From positions 62,001 through 126,000 of the forward strand of contig NZ_QOWE01000020.1 of NCBI RefSeq assembly GCF_003334855.1: DNA of 64,000 nt, written 5' to 3'. This DNA comes from Larkinella punicea (GTDB lineage: Bacteria > Bacteroidota > Bacteroidia > Cytophagales > Spirosomataceae). A program made the translations under genes and the position numbers. The number at the start of each line of letters is the position of its first letter. The first letter of the stretch is position 1. Below are positions 24,181 to 33,034 of this stretch, piece by piece. Under the pieces are notes generated by a model. That model did no database searches, was not told the DNA's origin, and saw only the letters and a list, made by a program, of their open reading frames with translations.

Positions 24181-26756
24181 TGGATCGTGAAATTCCCAAC
24201 ATAAAACCGCAGGCTGCCTCGATTTTCGATCCGTGGCTGTGGAAAATGGCCTGGCGCGACAGTCGCCGGAGCCGGCAACGGCTGTTTTTATTCATGTCGG
24301 CCATTGTGCTCGGCATTGCGGCCCTGGTCGCCATCAATTCGTTTGGCGACAACCTCTCGCGCAGCGTCGATGAGCAGGCCCGCGAACTGATCGGCGCCGA
24401 TCTGGTGCTATCGTCCAACAAAGAAATCAATAAAAGCACAGAACAGTTTCTGACCACCATCAGCCCGGAACGCAGCCGGGAGGTAGCTTTTCCGTCGATG
24501 GTTTTGTTTCCGCGCTCCCAGGGCGTCCGGCTGGCGCAGGTGAAAGCCATTCAGGGCAAATTTCCGTATTACGGGGCCTGGGACACCCAGCCCGCCGATG
24601 CCGTTGCGCTGTTTCGGAAAGCCAATCAAAACCGGCAGCGGGTTGCGCTGGTCGATGATGCGCTGCTCGTGCAACTGAATGCCAAACCCGGCGATTCGGT
24701 GAAAGTCGGCAAGCTGATGTTTTACGTGGCCGGTCGGGTGATGAAAATTCCGGGGCAGTCGGCGGTTACGACTACGGTGGCCCCAACGGTTTTTATTCCG
24801 TACGGTTTTCTGCCGGAAACCGGCCTGCTGCAACGCGGCAGCCGGGCGACCTACCGGTCGTATTACCAGTTTGCACCCGGCACCGACGTTGACAAATACG
24901 TCGAAACAATTTCGCCCCGGCTCGACAAACTGGGCATCAATTCCGACACGGTGACGGAACGCAAAGAGCAAACCGGGCGGGCTTTCGCGGACTTGACCAA
25001 GTTCCTGAATCTGGTCGCGTTTGTGGCTTTGTTACTCGGCTGCGTGGGCGTCGCCAGTGCCGTGCATCTCTACGTGAAAGAGAAAGTGGCCTCAGTGGCC
25101 GTGCTGCGTTGTCTGGGTGCCACGGGTCGGCAGGCGTTTTTGATTTACCTCATTCAAACCTCGTTGATGGGCCTGCTGGGTGCTCTCATCGGGGCACTTC
25201 TGGGCTCGGTGGTGCAACTGATGCTACCGACGGTTTTCGGTAGTTTTCTGCCGGTCGACGTGGTTACCGAAATATCGTGGAAAGCCGTGGCGCAGGGTGT
25301 CGGTGCGGGCTTGATCATTGCCATTTTGTTTGCGCTGCTGCCGCTGCTGGTCATCCGGAAGGTGTCGCCCCTGCGTACGCTCCGCAGTTCGTACGACGAC
25401 GATGTGACCGGCCGTGATCCGCTCCAGTGGGCGGTTTATTTCCTGATTGTGCTGTCGATTACCGGTTTTGCTTACTGGCAGATCCGCGACTGGAAGATGG
25501 CCGTCGGTTTTACGGCTGGTTTGGCTTTTGCCTTTGGCGTCCTGACGGGCATCGGCCAACTTCTGATGTTTCTGGTACGCCGGTTTTTCCCGGTTTCGTG
25601 GAGTTACATCTGGCGGCAAAGTCTGGCGAATTTGTATCGTCCCCAGAATCAGACGCTTATTCTGGTCATTTCGATTGGATTAGGCGCGTTTCTGATTGCG
25701 ACGCTGTACCTGACGCAGACGCTGCTGTTGAGCCGGGTGCAACTCTCGTCTAGCGGCAATCAGGCCAATATGGTGCTGTTCGATATTCAGAATGAGCAGA
25801 AAACCGGGGTACAGCAACTGGTCAAGAACCACCGTTTGCCGGTTCTCCAGAACGTTCCGGTGGTCACCATGCGGCTGACCGAAATCAACGGGCGGACGGT
25901 GGAAGCCATTCAGAAAGACACGAGTGCCAAAATTCCCGACTGGGCGCTGACCCGCGAATACCGCGTGACCTACCGTGATTCGCTGATCAGTTCCGAAAAA
26001 CTAACGGCGGGAAAAGCCCCTTACCAGACCAATGACCAGGTCTACATTTCGGTGGAAAAAGGCTATCTGGAACGAATGAAACTGAAGTTGGGCGATAAAC
26101 TGACGTTCAACGTGCAGGGTTTGATCGTGCCGACCATCGTGGGTGGAACCCGTGAGGTCGACTGGAACCGCATTCAGACCAATTTCCTGATTGTTTTCCC
26201 CAAAGGCGTGCTCGATCAGGCACCGCAGTTTCACGTGTTGATGACCCGCGTTGGCGACACCCAGCAATCGGCCTCATTTCAGCGGGATCTGGTCACTAAT
26301 TTCCCGAACGTGTCGGCCATCGACCTGGGATTGATCCTGCAAACGATCGATGAGGTGCTGGAAAAAGTCTCGTTCGTGATCCGGTTTATGGCGCTGTTCA
26401 GCATCATTACCGGTTTGCTGGTGTTGAGTAGTTCGGTGATCATCAGCAAATACCAGCGGATTCAGGAAAGCGTTCTGTTACGAACGCTGGGTGCCAACCG
26501 CCGTCAGATTCTGCTCATTACGCTCATTGAATACCTGTTTCTGGGACTGCTGGCGGCTTTTTCGGGCATCGTCTTATCGCTGTTTGGCACCTGGGCGCTG
26601 GCTTACTTCGTCTTCGAAGTGCCTTTCAGCCCCAATTTCGCGCCCTTGCTGGCGGTTGTGGGCATTGTCACCAGCCTGACCATCGTCATCGGTTTGCTCA
26701 ACAGCCGCGGGGTGCTGGTGCGTCCGCCGTTGGAGGTGTTGCGGGCCGAATCCTGA
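24180..26756 (+). CDS. YbbP-like FtsX-domain ABC permease
   Basis: An 858-residue inner-membrane protein with about ten membrane helices. The N terminus (WLWKMAWRDSRRSRQRL) leads into TM1. A periplasmic domain follows (about 55-260), then a first FtsX block near 275-400 (AVLRCLGATGRQAFLIYL), central helices, a second periplasmic part and a second FtsX block near 740-850 (SVLLRTLGANRRQILLITL). This is the MacB/LolC-like, two-FtsX layout of YbbP. The substrate is unknown, although linkage to a TesA-type esterase suggests a lipid or hydrophobic molecule. A terminator hairpin lies 17 bases downstream. Confidence 0.92.
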   Translation: MDREIPNIKPQAASIFDPWLWKMAWRDSRRSRQRLFLFMSAIVLGIAALVAINSFGDNLSRSVDEQARELIGADLVLSSNKEINKSTEQFLTTISPERSREVAFPSMVLFPRSQGVRLAQVKAIQGKFPYYGAWDTQPADAVALFRKANQNRQRVALVDDALLVQLNAKPGDSVKVGKLMFYVAGRVMKIPGQSAVTTTVAPTVFIPYGFLPETGLLQRGSRATYRSYYQFAPGTDVDKYVETISPRLDKLGINSDTVTERKEQTGRAFADLTKFLNLVAFVALLLGCVGVASAVHLYVKEKVASVAVLRCLGATGRQAFLIYLIQTSLMGLLGALIGALLGSVVQLMLPTVFGSFLPVDVVTEISWKAVAQGVGAGLIIAILFALLPLLVIRKVSPLRTLRSSYDDDVTGRDPLQWAVYFLIVLSITGFAYWQIRDWKMAVGFTAGLAFAFGVLTGIGQLLMFLVRRFFPVSWSYIWRQSLANLYRPQNQTLILVISIGLGAFLIATLYLTQTLLLSRVQLSSSGNQANMVLFDIQNEQKTGVQQLVKNHRLPVLQNVPVVTMRLTEINGRTVEAIQKDTSAKIPDWALTREYRVTYRDSLISSEKLTAGKAPYQTNDQVYISVEKGYLERMKLKLGDKLTFNVQGLIVPTIVGGTREVDWNRIQTNFLIVFPKGVLDQAPQFHVLMTRVGDTQQSASFQRDLVTNFPNVSAIDLGLILQTIDEVLEKVSFVIRFMALFSIITGLLVLSSSVIISKYQRIQESVLLRTLGANRRQILLITLIEYLFLGLLAAFSGIVLSLFGTWALAYFVFEVPFSPNFAPLLAVVGIVTSLTIVIGLLNSRGVLVRPPLEVLRAES

Positions 26757-26772
26757 TTCTAAAACATCGCTA

Positions 26773-26802
26773 CGGCCTGACGAACATGCATCCGTCAGGC
26801 CG
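26773..26802. terminator. Two-way hairpin between convergent genes
   Basis: CGGCCTGACG (26773-26782) pairs exactly with CGTCAGGCCG (26793-26802) around a 10-base loop. It sits between the ybbP-like gene and the convergent dehydrogenase gene. Confidence 0.65.
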
Positions 26803-26820
26803 CAAGACTGATCAAACCGG

Positions 26821-29532
26821 TCAATTTAATTTCACAACTTTAACGGTTTTGCTCCGGGTTGGTGTACTGATCCGGAGCAAAAGCAGACCCGCCGGGTGAT
26901 GATTCAAGCCCAGGGTGTGCTGCTCCACTTCCTGCGCCTGTTCCAGTTGTCGCTCGCTGATGAGCCGCCCGTTCAGGTCGTTCAGTTGCAGACGCAGCGG
27001 CTGACCGGCGGCTCCCCGAACTTCCACCACCAGTTCATCGCCGGTGACGGGATTTCCCCGAACAACCACCTCCAGCCCGGACGTTTCGGAGGATGCCAAT
27101 AACCGGGCGGAAGAGGCACATTGTAACGACATCGGAGAACCTTTGAGCGTGTAGGTGCTGTTCTTCACCTTTGCACTAATCTGGTGATTGACGTTATCCC
27201 GCATCGCTGAAGGCGTTTGAAATACGTACCCGTGTTCGCCATTGCCCTTGCCGGCATCTTTCAAATCCTGCCGGTAATTTTTGGCTTCGACGGTTCCAAT
27301 CGTGTTGCCATCCGCAAAAAACTCGACGGTCAGGGGCGTGTTCGGTTTGTTCCGATCCCAGACCCAGCCCCGCATCTCCTGACAGTTCACCACCGACAAA
27401 TACCCTTCAAAATTGCCGGTCACGACCGGCGGAGTAGCAACCGTTCCATTGACGGTCAGGGTCAGCGTCGTCGAAACCGGCGTGTGTTTACCGTCCGTGG
27501 CCGCATACGCCAGGTTGAAAGTCCCCTGCTGCGTGGGCGTTCCGCTGATCACCCGCGTAACGGCATTGAAACTCAAGCCCGACGGCAGGCTCGTCAGTGA
27601 ATACGATAATGGATCACTTTCGGCATCCGAAAAAGCAGGCAAGGCGGCAGAAGCGTAGGCCACGTTGACCGGAGCCGTCAGGGATGAAACCGCCGGAGCC
27701 ACCGGAGCCGCGTTGGTCGGCGGAAGGCCCGTCCCCGCGCAGTTGATGGTTTTGGGAGCCCACTTCAAAATATACGTCGAGCCTTGCACCCGCCCCCAAA
27801 TCGTGTGCGTCTGGTTGTCCTTCAGGCTTTCCGGTACAACAAAACTATACCCGTGTTCGCCATTGCCTTTGTTGGCATTTTTCAGATCCTGCCGGTAGAC
27901 ATTCGCCAGCGTCGACCCGATCAAAACCGCCGTGGCACTCGTGGCACCGTCCAGAAACTCGACGGGAAGGGGCGTATTGGGTTTGTCCCGATTCCAGACC
28001 CAACCGGAAATCGTGCTGCAATTGACTACATCCAGAAACCCTTCAAAATTACCGGTGACGACCGTACTGCTCGCAGCCACTGTCAGAGAAATCGATAAGT
28101 CGGTTTTCAGGAAACCGTCGGTTGCGGAATAAACCAGCGAAAAAGTGCCTGACTGGGTGGGTGTCCCGCTGATCTGGCGGCTACCGGCGTTGAAGGTCAG
28201 CCCCGCAGGCAGGCTCGTCAGCGCATACGTTAAGGGGTCAGCATCCGGATCGGTAAAAACCGGTAGGGTGGTCGTGAAAGCCTGGCCGACCGTTGCAGCC
28301 AGCGCAGGCGGGGATGGCGCTACGGGCGGACGATTCATTGCCACCGGTGATTCGGAGGTTGTGATCCGGTACAGCGTCCCTTCGTTGAACGTCAGAACGT
28401 AAAGTTCGCCATCTGCCCCTTCGCCAAAACCGATGGGATTCACCAATGTTGGCGTTTGCACAATAGTCTGATATGTATTATTGGCCTCCCGGCGCAGCAG
28501 CCACAATTTCCCCTGCGCATAGTCCCCGTATACGTACCAACCCCGCAGGGAAGGATAGGCATTGCCCCGGTAGACATAGCCCCCCACCACCGAAGCCGAC
28601 TGGTTGCCATTGTTGGAAAAACCGGCGTATTCGTGCAGGGGCATCACCAAACTTTGCGCTGGATTGCAATCGGCCGTTGCGTACGGATGCGCCCCTTCGT
28701 AGCAACGCCACCCGAAATTTTGGGCCGCAGGCACGATTTTACCAGTCGTGGCCGCTACAAAATCGACTTCTTCATACCCGTCCTGCCCATTATCACCCAG
28801 CCAGAGGTCACCCGTTTCCCGGTCGAAACTACACCGCCAGGGATTGCGCAAACCGCGGGCCCAGATTTCGTCCGGAATCCCATCGCCGGGAGTCAGGTAC
28901 GGGTTGGTTGGCGGAATACCGTACGGTGACCCGCTGTTAACATCGATGCGGAGGATCTTTCCGTAGCGTTTCTGAAGATTCTGCGCGTTGCCCAGCACAT
29001 CGCCCATTTGCCCCCGGCCTACATTTCCATCATCGCCGACAAAAATGTACAGATATCCGTCGGGTCCAAACAGGATTTTGCCCCCCCGATGACCTTTATC
29101 CGGAAACGGAAAGGTCATGAGAACCAGTTCGCTCGCCAAATCCGCGCCATTCGGATTGCTGCCATTCCGGGTAAACCGGGAAAGAATGCCTTGTCCGTCT
29201 TTCTGATTATAGAAGACGTAGAAATAGCCATTGCTGGCAAAATTGGGGTGAAAAGCGATGCTGTAAATACCGTTATACTCAACATCGAGTAATCGATCGG
29301 CCGGAATTTGGAGAAAAGGCGTTGAAAGAACCGTACCGGTCGACTCGATAATTTTGATTTTACCGCCCATTTCGGCAACAAACAGCCGATTTGTACCAGC
29401 GCTGACGACATCGACCGGTTTGGTCAGGCCCGTCGCAACGGTCTGCAAGCGAAGTTGTGGCGTTTGCGACCAACCGACCACGCTGATGACATACAGACCA
29501 ATACTCCAAAATAAGGTAGCGTATCTCTTCAT
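26821..29532 (-). CDS. T9SS-exported PQQ-type sugar dehydrogenase with Ig-like and duplicated C-terminal modules
   Basis: A 903-residue secreted protein; the ATG at 29532 gives the signal peptide ending SVVGWSQ. Residues about 22-390 form a soluble glucose/sorbosone dehydrogenase-type propeller (GLTKPVDVVSAG, DKGHRGGKILFGPDGYLYIFVGD, ARGLRNPWRCSFD), which uses pyrroloquinoline quinone to oxidise sugars. Then come a putative-Ig (He_PIG) module, a Cys-containing module of about 100 residues beginning FEGFLDVVNC, a second Ig module, and a second copy of that Cys module beginning FEGYLSVVNC. The last 90 residues (GNPVTGDELVVEV ... SKTVKVVKLN) look like a type A T9SS sorting domain. It would be displayed at the cell surface or released. 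Confidence 0.9.
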   Translation of the reverse strand: MKRYATLFWSIGLYVISVVGWSQTPQLRLQTVATGLTKPVDVVSAGTNRLFVAEMGGKIKIIESTGTVLSTPFLQIPADRLLDVEYNGIYSIAFHPNFASNGYFYVFYNQKDGQGILSRFTRNGSNPNGADLASELVLMTFPFPDKGHRGGKILFGPDGYLYIFVGDDGNVGRGQMGDVLGNAQNLQKRYGKILRIDVNSGSPYGIPPTNPYLTPGDGIPDEIWARGLRNPWRCSFDRETGDLWLGDNGQDGYEEVDFVAATTGKIVPAAQNFGWRCYEGAHPYATADCNPAQSLVMPLHEYAGFSNNGNQSASVVGGYVYRGNAYPSLRGWYVYGDYAQGKLWLLRREANNTYQTIVQTPTLVNPIGFGEGADGELYVLTFNEGTLYRITTSESPVAMNRPPVAPSPPALAATVGQAFTTTLPVFTDPDADPLTYALTSLPAGLTFNAGSRQISGTPTQSGTFSLVYSATDGFLKTDLSISLTVAASSTVVTGNFEGFLDVVNCSTISGWVWNRDKPNTPLPVEFLDGATSATAVLIGSTLANVYRQDLKNANKGNGEHGYSFVVPESLKDNQTHTIWGRVQGSTYILKWAPKTINCAGTGLPPTNAAPVAPAVSSLTAPVNVAYASAALPAFSDAESDPLSYSLTSLPSGLSFNAVTRVISGTPTQQGTFNLAYAATDGKHTPVSTTLTLTVNGTVATPPVVTGNFEGYLSVVNCQEMRGWVWDRNKPNTPLTVEFFADGNTIGTVEAKNYRQDLKDAGKGNGEHGYVFQTPSAMRDNVNHQISAKVKNSTYTLKGSPMSLQCASSARLLASSETSGLEVVVRGNPVTGDELVVEVRGAAGQPLRLQLNDLNGRLISERQLEQAQEVEQHTLGLNHHPAGLLLLRISTPTRSKTVKVVKLN

Positions 29533-29730
29533 GAGAGCAGGAGTTGGGTTTCTAAATTTTCCCAAAGTTCCGGCTCCCGTTCCAGATGGCCTGTTAATCC
29601 TGTACCAAATGCTGTTGATCTTGTGCCAAATTCGCCCAATCAGCCATTTTTATCGAAAAAAAACCAGAAAACCGCTATTGAACCTCGCTGTTCGCTATTC
29701 AATATTCATTATTCGATATTCCTTTATTAT

Positions 29731-32397
29731 TCATTCTGAACGAAGTGATTTCACCGGATTCATCAGCGCGGCTTTCACGCTTTGGTAACTGACCGTCAGC
29801 AGCGCAATGCCCAAGGCCAGAACGGCAGCTAAGGCGAAGATCCACCACTGCATTTCGATTCGGTAGACGAAGCTTTCCAGCCAGTAATTCATGGCGTACC
29901 AGGCCAGCGGACTGGCAATGAGCAGGGCAATCAGCACCAGTTTCAGGAAGTCTTTCGAAAGCAGCGCCACGATGCTGGCAACGGAGGCCCCCAGCACCTT
30001 GCGAACGCCGATTTCCTTGGTGCGCTGCTCGGCCGTAAACGCCGTGAGACCAAACAAACCGAGACACGACACCAGAATGGTCAGAATGGCAAAGCAGAGA
30101 ATAATGCGACCAATGCGCTGTTCGGAGCGGTATTGCGCATCCAGATCCTGATCCACAAAACCGTAGCTGATGGGATGATCGGGGTCGATCTTTTTATACA
30201 CCTGCGTGATGTCGGTCAGCGTACGCGCTACCAGACCGGGTTTGGTTTTGACCAGCAGCGTAAAATAGAACTCTTTGGGCCGGAACCGAAAAATGAAGGG
30301 TTCAATACCGACGTGCAAAGGCCGGAAATGGAAATCTTTCACCACGCCAACGATCGTCCCGTCCGTCCCCCAGAATTTGACCCGTTTTCCCACGGCACTT
30401 ACGGGTGTCCACCCCATGCGTTTGGCGGCTGTTTCGTTGATGAGGTAGGCCCCCAGTGTAGACAAGGTATCGCTGGTGATTCGGGCCGAGAAATTCCGGC
30501 CTGCAGCCAGCGACATGCCGACGGTTTTCACAAAATCGGCATCCACGTTCATGTTGGTAATCAGAAACTCATCTTTCGGAACCTGCCCCTCCCATTCAAT
30601 CTTCGAGCTGTTGTTCATATTGACCAGATTGCTCGTCGCAGTCGATACCTGTTCAACCCCCGGCAACTGCTCCACTTCCCTTTTGAGCGGCTGCGACTTC
30701 CCGCGCAAATCGCCTTTGAGCCGCACGTAGAGCAACTGCGATTGATCGAATCCCAATTTGGTATTCTGCATGTAGGACAACTGCCGATAGATTACGATGG
30801 TACTGATGGCCAGCGCAATGGACAACACAAATTGCCCGATCACCAGCGTTTGCCGAAAACCCCGCCCGGCTTTGACGTTCGAAAAATGGCCCGCAACGCC
30901 GACTTTTAGCACCCGGATGGGCCGGAAAGATGAAAGGAAAAAAGCCGGGTAAAGGCCCGTCAACAAACTGACAAACGCGGTGAATCCCGCCAATGTGAGC
31001 CAGAAAACCGGCAGCGGATACGGAATCTCCAGGTTTTTGTTCGCCAGATCGTTGAACAACGGCAACAGCAATTGGGCCAGTGCCAGCGATACCGCCACGG
31101 CCAATACGGTCATCAGCAGTGCTTCGCCCAGAAATTGCGTCACCAGACTCCCCCGCTGCGCCCCGACACTTTTCCGAACGCCCACTTCTCTGGCCCGTTG
31201 CGAAGCCCGCGCCGTGGCCAGGTTGATGAAATTGATCACCGCAATGAGCAACACAATCAGCCCCACTGTGACGAAAATGCGGATGTAGGCGATATCACTG
31301 CGTCGGCCGTGATCGGTTTCGAACGCAAATTTGGAGTATAAATAGATTTCCGACAGCGGTTGCAGCAGCAGTGGCGTTTCGTTGCCCACATCATACCGCT
31401 TGAGCTGGTGCCGGACTTTATCCGCGAACGCGGCCGGGTCGGCGGGTTCGCCCGACGGATCGGGTTTGAGCTGAACGTACGTATGGTAGCTGTTGCTGTT
31501 CCATTTCATACTCCATTCATCGTTCCGTTCGAGCCACTTGAAAGGCAGCAGAACGTCAAACTCAATGTGCGACTGAACCGGCGGGTTTTCCGCCACGCCC
31601 ACCAGCATGAGCATTTTCTCATTGTTAAGCTTAAATGACTGCCCCAGCACGTTCTGCTGCCGCCAGTTGGCCCCGAAAAACCGTTCGGCCATGGCCTCGC
31701 TGAAAATTACTTCATCGGGTGCCCGGAAAACCGTCAGGGGATTTCCCACAAGAAGACGGTAACTGAACATTCTGAAAAAACCGGGGTCAACCACCAGCAT
31801 CTGATTCGATTCTACCGACCGGCGGCCCTGGCTCAGCAAACCCGACCACCGCCCGACGCGGGTGACCTGTTGCACGTCCGGGAAATCTTTCGTGAGGGTG
31901 GCGGCCAACGGACCGGGGGTGGCGGCTACGTCATAAATTCCGCCCGGCTGCTGCTGCTTTTCAACCAGCCGGTAAATGTGCTCGTAGTGGGTGTTGAATC
32001 GGTCGTAGCTCAGTTCATCATATACATACAGAGAAATCAGCAGGCAGCAGGCCATGCCGAGGGCCAAACCGCCGATGTTGATGAACGAATACACCCGGTT
32101 TTTGATCAGATGTCTGAACGCAATTTTGAAGTAGCTCCGCAGCATAGCAGGGTGAAAGTTTGAGGGAGTTTGATGCGCTTCTTTCCGTTGCCGTCGGCGC
32201 ACAAACGGCGGCAAAACTGACACGACATTGAGCACATAGCGCATCGTAGCCTCGGTTTTGCCCGCCCGCCGATGCCAGTAGGTATACAATTCGTCCAGAT
32301 CACCCTCGACTTCCTCCAGCGTTTCCGACGGATGAAGCCAGGCCAAAAGCCGCTGCGCCCAGCGGGGCGGGCGGTTTGAAAATTGAGGAGCCTTCAT
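29731..32397 (-). CDS. MacB-like FtsX-domain permease with PadR-linked prefix domain
   Basis: An 888-residue membrane protein. The first 85 residues (WAQRLLAWLHPSETLEEVEGDLDELYTYWHRR) are the prefix domain seen in ABC permeases encoded beside PadR regulators. The rest has the MacB pattern: TM1 (SFINIGGLALGMACCLLISLYVYDELSYDRF), a periplasmic MacB_PCD domain, a first FtsX block (VGVRKSVGAQRGSLVTQFLGEALL), a second periplasmic part and a second FtsX block (EIGVRKVLGASVASIVALL). It probably takes part in export or envelope stress with an ATPase encoded elsewhere. The start codon overlaps the padR-type gene by 4 bases, showing co-transcription. Confidence 0.93.
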   Translation of the reverse strand: MKAPQFSNRPPRWAQRLLAWLHPSETLEEVEGDLDELYTYWHRRAGKTEATMRYVLNVVSVLPPFVRRRQRKEAHQTPSNFHPAMLRSYFKIAFRHLIKNRVYSFINIGGLALGMACCLLISLYVYDELSYDRFNTHYEHIYRLVEKQQQPGGIYDVAATPGPLAATLTKDFPDVQQVTRVGRWSGLLSQGRRSVESNQMLVVDPGFFRMFSYRLLVGNPLTVFRAPDEVIFSEAMAERFFGANWRQQNVLGQSFKLNNEKMLMLVGVAENPPVQSHIEFDVLLPFKWLERNDEWSMKWNSNSYHTYVQLKPDPSGEPADPAAFADKVRHQLKRYDVGNETPLLLQPLSEIYLYSKFAFETDHGRRSDIAYIRIFVTVGLIVLLIAVINFINLATARASQRAREVGVRKSVGAQRGSLVTQFLGEALLMTVLAVAVSLALAQLLLPLFNDLANKNLEIPYPLPVFWLTLAGFTAFVSLLTGLYPAFFLSSFRPIRVLKVGVAGHFSNVKAGRGFRQTLVIGQFVLSIALAISTIVIYRQLSYMQNTKLGFDQSQLLYVRLKGDLRGKSQPLKREVEQLPGVEQVSTATSNLVNMNNSSKIEWEGQVPKDEFLITNMNVDADFVKTVGMSLAAGRNFSARITSDTLSTLGAYLINETAAKRMGWTPVSAVGKRVKFWGTDGTIVGVVKDFHFRPLHVGIEPFIFRFRPKEFYFTLLVKTKPGLVARTLTDITQVYKKIDPDHPISYGFVDQDLDAQYRSEQRIGRIILCFAILTILVSCLGLFGLTAFTAEQRTKEIGVRKVLGASVASIVALLSKDFLKLVLIALLIASPLAWYAMNYWLESFVYRIEMQWWIFALAAVLALGIALLTVSYQSVKAALMNPVKSLRSE

Positions 32398-32732
32398 GAG
32401 CCGCCGAGTTTCAGGGTGTTGGGAGGAAGCAGTTGCCAGAGTTCATTCCTGAGTTGCTGAATATCCTGCAACGCCCGGCTGCCCAGGGCCGTGACCTTGA
32501 ACAGCCGCTTCCGCCGACCACCGCGTTCGGCGGTGGACCCGCCGAGCAGGGACGTCACAAAGCCTTTTTCTTCCAGGCGGATGAGCGTGTTGTGAACGGT
32601 TCCGAACGTCACCTGGCGGCCCGTATGCTGCTCGATCTCCTGGCTGACGGTTACGCCATAGGCATCCCCGTCGAGAATGGCCACCATCAACAAAACGATC
32701 TCTTCAAACTCTCCTAAATAAGTACGACGCAT
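32394..32732 (-). CDS. PadR-family transcriptional regulator
   Basis: A 112-residue winged-helix repressor. The family pattern is clear: LGEFEEIVLLMVAIL, then GDAYGVTVSQEIEQHTGR, then GTVHNTLIRLEEKGFV as recognition helix and wing, and GGRRKRLFKVTALG. It lacks the long C-terminal coiled coil of larger PadR proteins, so it belongs to the short subgroup. The downstream permease gene overlaps its end (ATGA), so it very likely regulates its own operon. Confidence 0.93.
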   Translation of the reverse strand: MRRTYLGEFEEIVLLMVAILDGDAYGVTVSQEIEQHTGRQVTFGTVHNTLIRLEEKGFVTSLLGGSTAERGGRRKRLFKVTALGSRALQDIQQLRNELWQLLPPNTLKLGGS

Positions 32733-33034
32733 CGGGTTTCGGCATTAGTCTCTATTTTATCGTACAAATCCTTTGCCAAACCAGCCAATACGCTCTTGTG
32801 GCTATATTTCAGCGCATTCCCACCGGTCGGGTGTCCAAATACGGACAGTTTACGTCCCGAAACGGACACGTTGTAACCCTGACAGCGTCGGACCGTCGCT
32901 ACGGTCGAAGACCCTGTCAGCGGTTGCAAAGACGGGATGACCGGAAACCGTCGAAGACCCCGAATGCAATTGCCCAAACAAAAAAGCCGGAAACGAGGCA
33001 GTTTCCGGCTTTTTACTTTCAGGGGCATTTTTAA
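32733..33034. other. Intergenic region, palindromic, no convincing gene
   Basis: About 300 bases between the PadR-type gene and a leftward T9SS cargo gene. It contains the promoter side of the padR-type gene, a nested hairpin at 32878-32920 (outer CTGACAG/CTGTCAG, inner GACCGT/ACGGTC), a related word GTCGAAGACCC repeated near 32948, and a terminator at 32981-33014. Frames of 78-104 codons on both strands have arginine-rich, low-quality translations and are not called. Confidence 0.6.
32981..33014 (-). terminator. Terminator after the T9SS cargo gene
   Basis: A perfect 14-base stem (AAAAAGCCGGAAAC, 32981-32994, and complement 33001-33014) with a 6-base loop and terminal T/A runs. It lies 21 bases beyond the stop of the gene at 33035. 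Confidence 0.85.

Noticed and set aside
32714-33028. A 104-codon minus-strand frame between the PadR-type gene and the T9SS cargo gene.
   Set aside because: It overlaps the padR-type start, reads through a terminator and palindromes, and has an atypical composition.
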